A DNA stretch of 64,000 nucleotides, taken from the NCBI GenBank assembly GCA_963682025.1, contig OY821518.1, positions 229,742,348 to 229,806,347 of the forward strand, given 5' to 3'. Positions 28,829-38,306 of this stretch are shown in pieces; position 1 is the first letter of the stretch; every line of letters begins with the position of its first letter. This stretch comes from Cordilura impudica (Eukaryota > Arthropoda > Insecta > Diptera > Scathophagidae). The notes under the pieces are model-generated. The model was not told the DNA's origin and searched no databases. It saw nothing but the letters and a program-made list of their open reading frames with translations. Both the position numbers and the translations under genes were made by a program.

Positions 28829-29790
28829 GGTGCGTTTCACAATTATAAGGTCAATAAATTTTTTTACTAGTAGGGTATTCATAAGGATGTCCTAGCTGTT
28901 GTATGAGTAATATGTGCTAAAATTGTTCAACAGTTGTATAACTGTTGTTGTACAACAGTTACAATTATGGATATATAAATGGCACATTTGACCATGAGTT
29001 CTTTGTTATGCTGCAGTATCTTAAATTCTATTAATAAACAACAAATTTTTGGTTTTATTCATGTTGATATAAACTAAAGTTGAAATTCATTAATTAAAAA
29101 AAAAATTATCATTAATTTGGATTTAAGTAACGGCTCTGGGCTGGCCAATCCAAAACGTTTTCATGAATTTCCACTTAATGGCATGGAGTCGAATGCATAA
29201 GGCTCCATATGGTTTTTCAAAATGTCTAAATACTGAAACTTGTGCATTTTTTCATTGATTTTTATAAGCGCACCTACGCCATGCCAAAAAAATGCACCCC
29301 AAACCATAACTCTTATCCTTTAGGACGACGGACAAAAGTTCTGCCATCTGGTCCTATCCTATTAATTGTAGTTTCGTCACTCCATAACACGTTTTTCCAA
29401 AAAATAATTTTCTTTATGGGTTCTGGCGAAGGTTAATCGTTTAGAAATATTTTTTTTTTATTTTGCCTCATTTAATCTTCTCCTGACAAGCCTGATGGAT
29501 ATTTCCAGGTCCTAAGATTCATTAATATCAGATGCTATCTGCCGTGATGACTTGAATGGATCAATTTTCGCCATTCTGAATATAACTTTATCCGTACGCA
29601 CTATTGTTTTTCGAGGGCTTGGCTTCCGACTTTTGCCCTTAATCAATATATCGGGATTCTCAACAAATGATTTAATTGCATTGTAAACATTTTTTTCGAG
29701 AAATTTGCATTACTTCAGAAATACTGCCACTTTTTTTCCAATCTTTATGCATTTTCCACATGATCCGCCTTTCCTCAATTGTGGTATGTT
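28829..29790 (-). pseudogene. Tc1-like transposon relic A, transposase body
   Basis: Minus-strand words: HTTIEERRIMWKMHKDWKKS, NAIKSFVENPDILIKGKSRK, PSPRKTIVRTDKVIFRMAKI (HTH, about 29790-29550), then FWKNVLWSDETTINRIGPDG and RTFVRRPKG (first Asp, about 29420-29320), then scattered similarity to about 29100. The frame is broken several times. The start codon (ATG at 40828) lies on the other side of the gypsy insertion, whose 4-bp duplication TGTT splits codon 6. The left end near 28829 (AAGGTGCGTTTCACAATT) matches, inverted, 46205-46232. Confidence 0.75.
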
Positions 29791-32297
29791 TGAAGTGGCG
29801 CTTGTAGTTGAGGTGTTTTTTTTTGGCATTAAACTATTTTTACAACGCCATCTGGGTGTCATTGGATTGGTCCTTATTCTTTAGATAATATTAATTTTTG
29901 TTTTGTTTTGGTTACGCACATTCTACGCTATTTCTGCAAAGTGGTAGATTATGTGATAATTTGGCAATAACAGGTTTAAAGAAAATTACAGTATTACTGA
30001 ACTTCATTTTCTGATCAAGCCTTAGAGTGCAAAGCATATATATTCTGCTTGAAATTATTACAAGTGCCTCGTGACTACTTAGTGAAAAGAAAAAAAAAAT
30101 CTTACACGATTTTATTGGCATTTCTGCTGTTGAAATCAGCTCAATTATTAAATTGGTTTTTTTTTGCGCTACATATTTTTTTTTACAAGTAAGTACTATT
30201 GTATGTTGTTAGACATTTTGTTTAAATATTGTATAAAACTACACACCTGAAAGTTTTTAAAGACACCATAAGAACATTTAATTTTTATAACTAGTTACTT
30301 AAGGCAACTGCCTTAAATTAAAGTGTTAACCTACCTACATAAGTCGGATTTTGTTTGTTATTGAGAACGGAGATCGGAAACCTGCCTGTTAATTAAATTG
30401 TTTATATGGACCAAGTGCCAATTCCATTTAGGGTAAGAAAGGAATACTAAAATTAATATTATCCCTTTAGACTCTAACGGTTTATAATTCCTCTTTAGAT
30501 TTGGCACTTAATACCTTGTACCGGCACCCGTTACTTTGCAACAACATAATTGCCTCCCTATGTCAAAGGACAACATACAACATTTCAGCCATTTAGAAAG
30601 CTCGTTTGAAACGTACACGGTATTACCTTATACCGTCGGCAGTTCGTTTAGTTTGGAAAAGTCAAGAACAATAATCAAAGACCAGTGAGAAAAAAAAAAG
30701 ACCAAAAGAACAGTGACTAAATTCATGAAAAAAAAAATTTGTGTAATATGTTTATAAAAAAAAAAAAAACTTGTCATAATTAGTTCTAACGGGAATCATA
30801 TTTAGACCGACAACTTCAATCTAGCTTCAATTTAGAAAAAAAAAAATTTTATATATATCATATTATATATCAGAGTTATAAATGAAATATCCTAATGTAA
30901 ATAATTTTTTTTTAAACTAATTTAAGTAATATTCATTCACCTCTTTAGTCGAATGTTGCTGATATTTAATCATATCACGGTGAATAGTTTTTTTAAATTT
31001 AAAACTGCCAATTAACTATTTTTTTCAAATTGAATTATTGTGGCCAAGTTAAGTGGTTAATTTTTTTTTGTTGTTGTGCGAATTTAATGAGATAACCAAT
31101 TTAAGGTCATAAGAAAAAACTGTGAACCATAGTTGACTCCCGTTATTCAGTGAGCAGAATCAACAGAACCCTCTACGGAATCCAGTTATGAAAGTACTTT
31201 CATCGATGGACCCTCTGCACTCACCAAAGTAAGTTCGGTACATTTTTCATTCATTTTATTCATAGCAAAAAAAAAAAAAAAAAAAATTATTTACCACCGC
31301 CATTGGTCTTTGTTAAAGTCAATTAATGATAACAGATCCTTCGTATCTTGAATTTTTATATGTAATTTAATTGATTTAATTAATCTTTAATTTTTTATAT
31401 GTAAACGGCTAATACCGCCATTAGTCAGTTAATGATAACAGATGCTTCGTATCTTGAATTTTTATATGTAATTTAATTGATTTAATTAATCTTTAATTTT
31501 TTATATGTAAACGGCTAATACCGCCATTAGTCAGTTATTGATAATAGATCCTTCGTATCTTGAAGTAGTTTACAATGAAAACATATACCCGAATAGCATT
31601 TATTTCGTCATTAGACTAATTTTTTTTATATAATATTTTATTCCCTTATAGGAAATATTAATTTTGAGAAAAAAAAAAAAACTAAAAATTTCGATATATT
31701 TGTTATTGGCATTTTGACATATTATAAATATGAAGCTAGGCTTTATGAATTTGAACCATACATTAAATCCGTAATAACTTGAAACTCTTAGTGGCTACTT
31801 ATAATTCTAATATAAAAGGAATTTTTTTAATAAATGTAAGTGATAACATTATGCAGAAATAACTCCAACTGAGTTTGATTTTTAGTGTACTGGTTTAACG
31901 AACTTGTTGTTGTGAAGTATGTATGGGTTCATTGGAACTATCCTCTACGGACTACAGGCTAGTGAACAGGTTGGGTGGGTCGCGGTTGATGCAATTACAT
32001 CTGAGCACAACCAAATTTAAAAAAATTAAAAGGAAAACATTGGTATTTGAAATTTTTTTTTTACATTTCTACCTCTTCTTCTGTCCCCATTTTTCTCTAT
32101 TATTCTTTTATTTCCTTCTGATTACTGCACGCGATGTTTAAATAAAATTTATAGCAGCTTTACAGGATGAACAATGGCAAGATCCTACCCCCCCGCCGAC
32201 GAGCAGGCAGCCGGAACTGATCGCGTGCTTCCGCCATTTCTTCATTCCAATAAAAGTGACCATTGATGTCTAATAAAATTAAACCTTGCATGCTACA
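29791..32297 (+). repeat. Gypsy 5' LTR
   Basis: 2507 bp from TGAAGTGGCGCTTG to ...GCATGCTACA. It contains a 105-110-bp tandem repeat (31301-31566), many poly(A)/(T) runs, and a GATGTTTAAATAAAATTT segment (about 32130) that includes AATAAA. By eye it differs from the 3' LTR at four single bases (around 30913, 31786, 31819 and 32026) and by homopolymer lengths. Confidence 0.95.
31301..31566 (+). repeat. Tandem repeat inside the LTR
   Basis: About 2.5 copies of a unit running CCGCCATTAGTCAGTTAATG, ATAACAGATGCTTCGTATC, TTGAATTTTTATATG, ...GTAAACGGCTAATA. The same array is at 39816-40080 in the 3' LTR. It could be an enhancer-type array; only the repetition is seen. Confidence 0.85.
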
Positions 32298-32309
32298 GTT
32301 ATAAATTTT

Positions 32310-32327
32310 TGGCGCCCAACGTGGGGC
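32310..32327 (+). promoter_or_regulatory. Primer-binding site, tRNA-Lys
   Basis: TGGCGCCCAACGTGGGGC is the exact complement of the last 18 nt (with CCA) of a fly tRNA-Lys(CUU) as I know it. It begins 12 nt after the 5' LTR. Confidence 0.85.
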
Positions 32328-33357
32328 CCGAGGCAAACGGACACAGCATTTTCATCTGTTGTGGTATTTTGAATGTACCTACTATTTCAAAGGCTTTTCT
32401 AATACGTTTGTCAAGGCCTTACACAAGATTTATTTTTTTCCTCCTCAACCTACTTAAAAAAAAAGGGGAAAAAAAACTTTTCATAAATCTATTTCTCTTC
32501 ATATCTGGATATTTTAATTGCGAGGAATTTTTAACCTATAAAAAGCAGAAGTGCTTTTGGTTATTACCGGTCGTTAATTGTCTAGGTTTTCTTTTATTTA
32601 ATTTATTGACTCCATGATTTTTTTTACGAATTGGAACTTAGATTTTGGAAGATAAAACTGAAATCTTACCAACAAAATAAAAAAAAAAAAAAAGGTAAAA
32701 AAATAAAACAATTCAAATATCCTTATTTTTATTTCCTATTTCTTTTTCATTAAGTGGAAAATATGAATTTTATTGAAGAAGTTCTTATCCCTTCTTGAAT
32801 GTCGACTTTTCTAAATATCTAACACATTCTAAGCTAATGTCTTTTTTTCAATCACCATGTTTTAATTTTTATTTTTTTTAAACAACAACAAGTTTCCCAG
32901 TTACATAAAAAAAATCAAACTTTAAGTTCATGCCATTATTTACCTTATTCAGTAACTTTTTTTTTGTCTGTAAAAAAAAAAAAAAAAAAAAAAAAAATAA
33001 AAAGAACTGCCTTGGAGACGGGGAGAAAGTATATATAATAATTATATATACATATATATATACAGTTTACCATTGGAAAACAAACTAATAATAATTCGAC
33101 TAAAACAAATTATTTTTATTTGAATTTCTTTTTCTTTAATTTTTTTATAGTATTTAATTAGTACACAACTGGTGTTAACAGCTAAGGTTTAATTCCTTTA
33201 TGCGCAATTGTTCAAAATCCAAACACGTTCTTCAACGAGATTTTTTTAGCCGAGCCTAAAATAAGATAGCAAAACGTTTTAATTTACAGTTGTGTGATCA
33301 TCCCAAGGGATTGAAATTATTTTTCGTTACTGGTTTGATTACCTTACTGATTCATAA
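32328..33357 (+). other. Gypsy untranslated leader
   Basis: About 1 kb between primer site and gag ATG, AT-rich, with long A and T runs (for example 32973-32998). The frame at 32309-32617 is not supported as a gene. Confidence 0.6.
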
Positions 33358-34903
33358 TGCCGGTTACTAGAAGTACAGAAGACCTTGCTGCGGCAGTGGA
33401 TCCTTGTGATCCTAAATGCACCCTTTGTAATAAGGATATAACCGCTCAAACAGTGTCACTAAAATCTGCATTATTGCTCATGTCAAATCCAATCCAAACT
33501 GTCCTTTGTGTGGAGTGAGGATATTAGGTTCTGATAATAGTTCTTCCTCTACAGGTGCAAAGACTAAGACAGCTTCAATATTAACCCGTTCTCAGACAAA
33601 AGCGAAAAACTATGATGTCAATAGGCAGGTGGAGACCTCCTTTACCGCTGCGGCTCCAGGAGCCAATGATCAACCTCCTAGTATATCCGATGACAGTATT
33701 AGGGAAATAGCTTCATCCGTTTTTAATGAACAACAATCTCGAATGTTTTCGACGTTGCTTAGTCAAATGTCAGAAATAATTGAGAGAAGTGTAGAAGCAA
33801 GCGTCTCAAGATTAAGCCCGGGGGGTCAGTCGATAATACCACCAACTCCGTCCGATCGTCCTGTCCCCGTGTTACAATCGTTGCCCGCCGGGGAGCAACG
33901 TTCTCTGGAGCAACTTTTAGGATTGCCATCCACCAACCCCAACAACCTAAACAACTTGGGAAATGCGAACGTGTGTCCCAATATAAGGTACCCCCTTAAT
34001 TCACCAAACTCTCCACAGGATACTATGGCTGATTTAAGTTTCCGTCCTGACAGAGTCAGTCAGATAATATATAATTGGAAGCTAAAATTTTCTGGTGGTT
34101 CAACCGGTCTCTCAGTAGACAGATTTATATATAGAGTTGAGGCCCTTACTAAGCAGACGTTGAATGGTAACTTCAATTTAATGTGTAAAAATGCTTGCTC
34201 ACTCTTTGAAGGGAAGGCCGATGACTGGTTTTGGAGATTTCATCGGTCGAATCCAAACTTTCAGTGGCAAGATCTTTGTCGTTCCATTCGTGAACAATAT
34301 AAAGACTCACGGACAGACGTGGACTTTAGAGAGATGATTAGGGATCGCAAGCAGAAGCCTAATGAAACTTTCGATTCTTTTTATGAATCTATTATCGAGC
34401 TGGTGGATAAGCTACATCAACCTCTGCCGGATAGTTCTCTTGTGGAGATTCTGCGTCGAAATTTAATACCAGAGATCCAGCATGAGATACTTAATATGGA
34501 AATCAGATCTGTAAGGGATCTAAGGGATATATGTAGGCGTCGTGAATTTTTCCTTCAGGATATACGCCGTAAGCACGGTATTTCCGCAACTAAAGCGCAC
34601 ACTTTCTCAAAACGCGTAACGGAAGTAGCTTTCGACAATTCAGAGTGCCAGGATACGATAGAGGAAGATATTTCAGAAATATCCCTTACTTGTTGGAATT
34701 GTCACAAACCAGGACATCGTTACCAAGACTGTGTAGCTGATAGGGCCATTTTTTGTTATGGCTGTGGTACTCCTCAAATTTATAAGCCAAATTGTAAGCG
34801 ATGTAATACGGATTCAAAAAACTTCAAATCTTTGCCACCGAGAGGTGCACACAAACCGAATTTCGGGAGGCAAACGAAACACCAAGAAACGAACACGGAT
34901 TAA
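33358..34903 (+). CDS. gag: Gypsy Gag polyprotein (one apparent frameshift)
   Basis: ATG at 33358 opens MPVTRSTEDLAAAVD; a Cys-rich segment (CTLCNKDIT ... CPLCGVRI) is split by a one-base discrepancy near 33465, after which the frame runs to 34903. The body has a retrotransposon-Gag region (FNLMCKNACSLFEGKADDWF, WQDLCRSIREQYKDS, KPNETFDSFYESIIELVDKL) and a knuckle CWNCHKPGHRYQDC (CX2CX4HX4C) followed by a second Cys cluster CYGCGTPQIYKPNCKRC. The protein packages the RNA into particles. Given the near-identical LTRs, the frameshift is either very young or a base-calling error. Pol is reached by -1 frameshifting near 34816. Confidence 0.9.
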
Positions 34904-37900
34904 CAAATCTTCACAGTGAAACGACCGAAACGGACAAAATTAAATCGGCAAACGACCATCTTAAAATTTATCCGATAAAACCTTTGCATGTACGTCTAAA
35001 ACATTACTACGAGGTTCGCAATAGAATTTTTGGGGAACAAACTAATCTCAATAGGTCAAGTCGTCGTATACGGGAGTATTGGCAAAAAGTGAAAAAACTT
35101 AAAAGAAAGTTTGCTATTTCGTTGCTCGATAGACATGGAGATGTACGCCCTTATGCGGCCGTGACTATTTTAGATCGAGATCTCATGGGTCTTTTAGACA
35201 CTGGTGCCTCCGTTTCCTGTTTTGGTTCACAGATTGCTCTAGAATTAGAAAAAAATAAGTTCCCATATGAGAAAATTAATACTTCTGTTAAAACTGCGGA
35301 CGGTAAATCACAGAATGTTCTGGGATATATTCAATCGTCTATTACTTTTCGGGGTAGATCATTGCCTATAACAATTTATCTGGTCCCTAGCCTTTCTCAG
35401 AACCTTATTTTAGGAATTGATTTTTGGGAGATGTTCAATCTTTTACCTACCAATTTAGATTCATCTGTTAGCAATTCGCATTCTTTGGATTTGATTGAGG
35501 TCCCAGATCAGAAATTACTTGCCTATACACAGCGGCAACAACTTCAGCATGTTATCTCTCTTTTTCCATCATCCACTAAGGAGGGACTGGGCAGAACCAA
35601 TGTCCTTTGTCACAATATTGATACCGGTGATGCAAAGGCTATAAAGCAGAGGCATTTCGCTGTGTCTCCTGCGATTGAAAAACAAATTTATGATGAGCTG
35701 GATCGAATGATTGCCATGGGAGTTATTGAGGAGTCTTCTAGTGCTTGGTCTTCGCCAGTGGTGCTTCATAGGAAACCCGGTAAGAATAGGTTGTGTCTTG
35801 ATAGCGGGAAGCTAAATTCGGTGACTGTAGGCGACGCTTACCCACTTCCACATATCGATGGTATTTTAAGCAGACTGCCAAAGGCGGAGTTCATTAGCAG
35901 TCTTGACCTTAAGGACGCTTTTTGGCAAATACCATTGGATGAGTCATCAAAGGATAAAACCGCATTTACCGTCCCTGGGAGACCGCTTTACCATTTTAAG
36001 GTTATGCCATTCGGCTTGTGTAACGCTCCACAAACCATGTCACGATTAATGGATCGCGTTATTCCTGCGGCTCTCAGGACGGAAGTTTTTGTATACCTTG
36101 ATGACCTTCTAGTGGTATCTGCCACATTTGAGCGTCATATGGAAGTTCTAAAGGAAGTGGCTCAGTGTTTGCGAACCTCCGGACAAACAATAAACGTCGA
36201 GAAAAGTAAATTTTGTGTTAAAGAAGTCCGCTATTTAGGTCATATTGTGGGAAACGGGGTGATTCAAACAGACCCAGAGAAAATTTCAGCTGTATCCGAA
36301 TTCCCGACCCCTGGGTCTGTCAAACAAGTCAGACGGTTTTTAGGTATGTCAGGCTGGTACAGAAAATTCATCAGGAACTACGCTTCGATCACCACCCCAT
36401 TAACTGATCTGCTTAAAGGTAAAAGAAAATTTGTTTGGACCGACGAAGCTCAACGGGCTTTTGAGGAGATGAAGTCCATTTTGAGTTCAGCCCCTGTCCT
36501 GCACAGTCCAGATTTTTCGCAGCCTTTCTATATTCACTGTGATGCGAGCAGGACAGGAATAGGAAGCGTATTGGTGCAAAAAAATGCGGAAGGCGAAGAG
36601 TTTCCGATAGCATTTATGTCGAAGAAACTCAATCAAGCCCAACGTAACTATTCTGTCACCGAACAGGAATGCTTAGCAGCATTGTTAAGTGTGAAAAAAT
36701 TTAGGGCTTACGTCGAGGGACATGATTTCACTATAATCACAGACCACGCGTCTTTAAAGTGGCTTATGTCTCAGACCGACTTAAGCACCAGGCTGGCTCG
36801 GTGGGCTTTAAAGCTTCAGGGTTACCGGTTTAAGATTGAGCATAGAAAGGGGACACAGAACGTGGTTCCTGATGCGCTTTCACGTGTCAATACTGATGAT
36901 CTGTCCGAATTAGGTGTCAATATGTTGTCCGAAATAGTAAATGACAATGGGACTATTGTAGATTTGAATTCTACCTTTTTCAAATCGGACGAATACTTAG
37001 AATTACTGAAAAAAATTGAAAATAATATAAGTAAAACACCAGACCTAAGGATAATTGACGGTTATTTATACAGACGGACTGACCATGCCACAGGTGAACA
37101 GTTACAGGATGATTTGGCGTGGAAACTCTGGATCCCTAAGGGGTTAATACCGAATGTGCTTAGGAACTCCCACGATCATCCATTATCTTCGCACGGTGGA
37201 ATTAATAAAACCCTCGAGAGAATTAGGAGATTTTATTATTGCCCCAACTTGATAAATGACGTCAAGAATTATGTTAATGCATGTGAAACATGTAAATGTA
37301 CAAAACATCCGAACTATGTGCTTCGTCCACCCATGGGAAAGCCTACTGAAACGTGTCGATTCTTTCAGAAGCTTTATGTCGATTTTCTTGGTCCCTACCC
37401 AAGGTCACGATCGGGTAACGTGGGCATATTTATCGTTTTAGATCATTTTTCGAAATATCCTTTCATAAAGCCTGTTAAAAAGTTTACTGCTGACGTCATC
37501 ATAAAATACCTCGAAGAGGATCTATTCCATGCTTTTGGAGTACCTGAAACGATTGTCTCAGATAATGGCTCGCAGTTTAAGGCTCACACTTTTAATGATC
37601 TTTTACAGAGATATGGCGTTGCTCATGTTTACACTGCAGTTCACTCCCCTCAGGCAAATGCGTCCGAGCGGGTAAACCGCTCAATTTTGTCGGCTGTAAA
37701 GGCATATGTTAGGCCGGATCAAAAAGACTGGGACGAGTGTATCAGTAGTGTTTCCTGTGCTTTACGATCAGCTATTCATTCTGCTATTGGAACATCTCCG
37801 TATTATATGGCTTTTGGCCAACACATGGTTACTGATGGGTCTACATACCAATTGCTTAGGAAGTTAGAGATGTTGGAGGATCGCTCTATAAGGTTTGAAG

Positions 37901-38196
37901 GTAAGGATTCCTTAGAGATAGTTAGAAACCGAGCTGCGGAGGTTATGAAAAGGCAATTTGAACGCAACGAAAGATCATATAATCTTCGGTCGCGTGAGGT
38001 TTCCTTCGTCGTTGGTCAAGAGATCTTCCGCAGGAACTTCCGGCAGAGCAACTTTGAGCAGGGTTTCAACGCCAAATTGGCACCAACGTTCGTTAAAGCT
38101 CGGGTGAAACGTAAGCTTGGTAACTCGTATTACGAATTAGAGGATTTGAGAGGTCGCTCCATCGGTAATTACCATGCTAAGGATTTACGCCAGTAG
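34807..38196 (+). CDS. pol: Gypsy Pol polyprotein (PR-RT-RH-IN), intact
   Basis: Open from 34807 to 38196 without a stop; it has no initiating ATG and is expected to be expressed as a Gag-Pol fusion by frameshifting. Domains: aspartic protease with LLDTGASVSCFG (about 35191) and LILGIDFW; RT with VLHRKPGKNRLCLDSGKLN, SLDLKDAFWQIPLDE, MPFGLCNAPQTMSRLMD and catalytic VYLDDLLVVS (about 36092-36121); RNase H with YIHCDASRTGIG (about 36530), TEQECLA and ITDHASLKW; integrase with an HHCC finger (HDHPLSSHGG ... CETCKCTKH, about 37171-37309), VDFLGPYPRS, DNGSQF (about 37563) and a third acidic residue in SPQANASERVNRS (about 37647). All expected catalytic residues are present, so the enzyme looks functional. 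Confidence 0.95.
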   Translation, partial: YGFKKLQIFATERCTQTEFREANETPRNEHGLTNLHSETTETDKIKSANDHLKIYPIKPLHVRLKHYYEVRNRIFGEQTNLNRSSRRIREYWQKVKKLKRKFAISLLDRHGDVRPYAAVTILDRDLMGLLDTGASVSCFGSQIALELEKNKFPYEKINTSVKTADGKSQNVLGYIQSSITFRGRSLPITIYLVPSLSQNLILGIDFWEMFNLLPTNLDSSVSNSHSLDLIEVPDQKLLAYTQRQQLQHVISLFPSSTKEGLGRTNVLCHNIDTGDAKAIKQRHFAVSPAIEKQIYDELDRMIAMGVIEESSSAWSSPVVLHRKPGKNRLCLDSGKLNSVTVGDAYPLPHIDGILSRLPKAEFISSLDLKDAFWQIPLDESSKDKTAFTVPGRPLYHFKVMPFGLCNAPQTMSRLMDRVIPAALRTEVFVYLDDLLVVSATFERHMEVLKEVAQCLRTSGQTINVEKSKFCVKEVRYLGHIVGNGVIQTDPEKISAVSEFPTPGSVKQVRRFLGMSGWYRKFIRNYASITTPLTDLLKGKRKFVWTDEAQRAFEEMKSILSSAPVLHSPDFSQPFYIHCDASRTGIGSVLVQKNAEGEEFPIAFMSKKLNQAQRNYSVTEQECLAALLSVKKFRAYVEGHDFTIITDHASLKWLMSQTDLSTRLARWALKLQGYRFKIEHRKGTQNVVPDALSRVNTDDLSELGVNMLSEIVNDNGTIVDLNSTFFKSDEYLELLKKIENNISKTPDLRIIDGYLYRRTDHATGEQLQDDLAWKLWIPKGLIPNVLRNSHDHPLSSHGGINKTLERIRRFYYCPNLINDVKNYVNACETCKCTKHPNYVLRPPMGKPTETCRFFQKLYVDFLGPYPRSRSGNVGIFIVLDHFSKYPFIKPVKKFTADVIIKYLEEDLFHAFGVPETIVSDNGSQFKAHTFNDLLQRYGVAHVYTAVHSPQANASERVNRSILSAVKAYVRPDQKDWDECISSVSCALRSAIHSAIGTSPYYMAFGQHMVTDGSTYQLLRKLEMLEDRSIRFEGKDSLEIVRNRAAEVMKRQFERNERSYNLRSREVSFVVGQEIFRRNFRQSNFEQGFNAKLAPTFVKARVKRKLGNSYYELEDLRGRSIGNYHAKDLRQ
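34816..34822 (+). promoter_or_regulatory. -1 ribosomal frameshift site
   Basis: The heptamer A AAA AAC in the gag frame (codons TCA AAA AAC), exactly the X XXY YYZ pattern. The pol frame is -1 relative to gag, and its last upstream stop (TAA, 34804-34806) is just before this point, leaving about 100 nt of overlap. Short inverted elements downstream (CCACC...GGTG near 34835-34847, and CCGAA...TTCGG near 34857-34867) could form the stimulatory structure. Confidence 0.75.
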
Positions 38197-38289
38197 TATT
38201 AGGAGACCGTCGGTTATGAAAACAGGAACCAATGAAAGCCATCTACAAGCGGTATCAGATTTCAAGGTCGTTTTCTCCCCGAAATCTGA

Positions 38290-38306
38290 TCTTGGCAGGG
38301 GGGTTC
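38290..38306 (+). promoter_or_regulatory. Polypurine tract
   Basis: CTTGGCAGGGGGGTTC directly before the 3' LTR. The purine core GGCAGGGGGG is short but in the right place for plus-strand priming. Confidence 0.55.

Noticed and set aside
29912..32617. Frames inside the gypsy LTR and leader (29912-30121, 31923-32141, 32309-32617; same in the 3' LTR)
   Set aside because: Present in both LTRs, no motif, and low-complexity residue composition; chance frames.
38197..38306. Envelope gene of the gypsy element
   Set aside because: Only 110 bp separate the pol stop from the 3' LTR, and no spliced env-like frame is present, so this is a retrotransposon rather than an env-bearing errantivirus.
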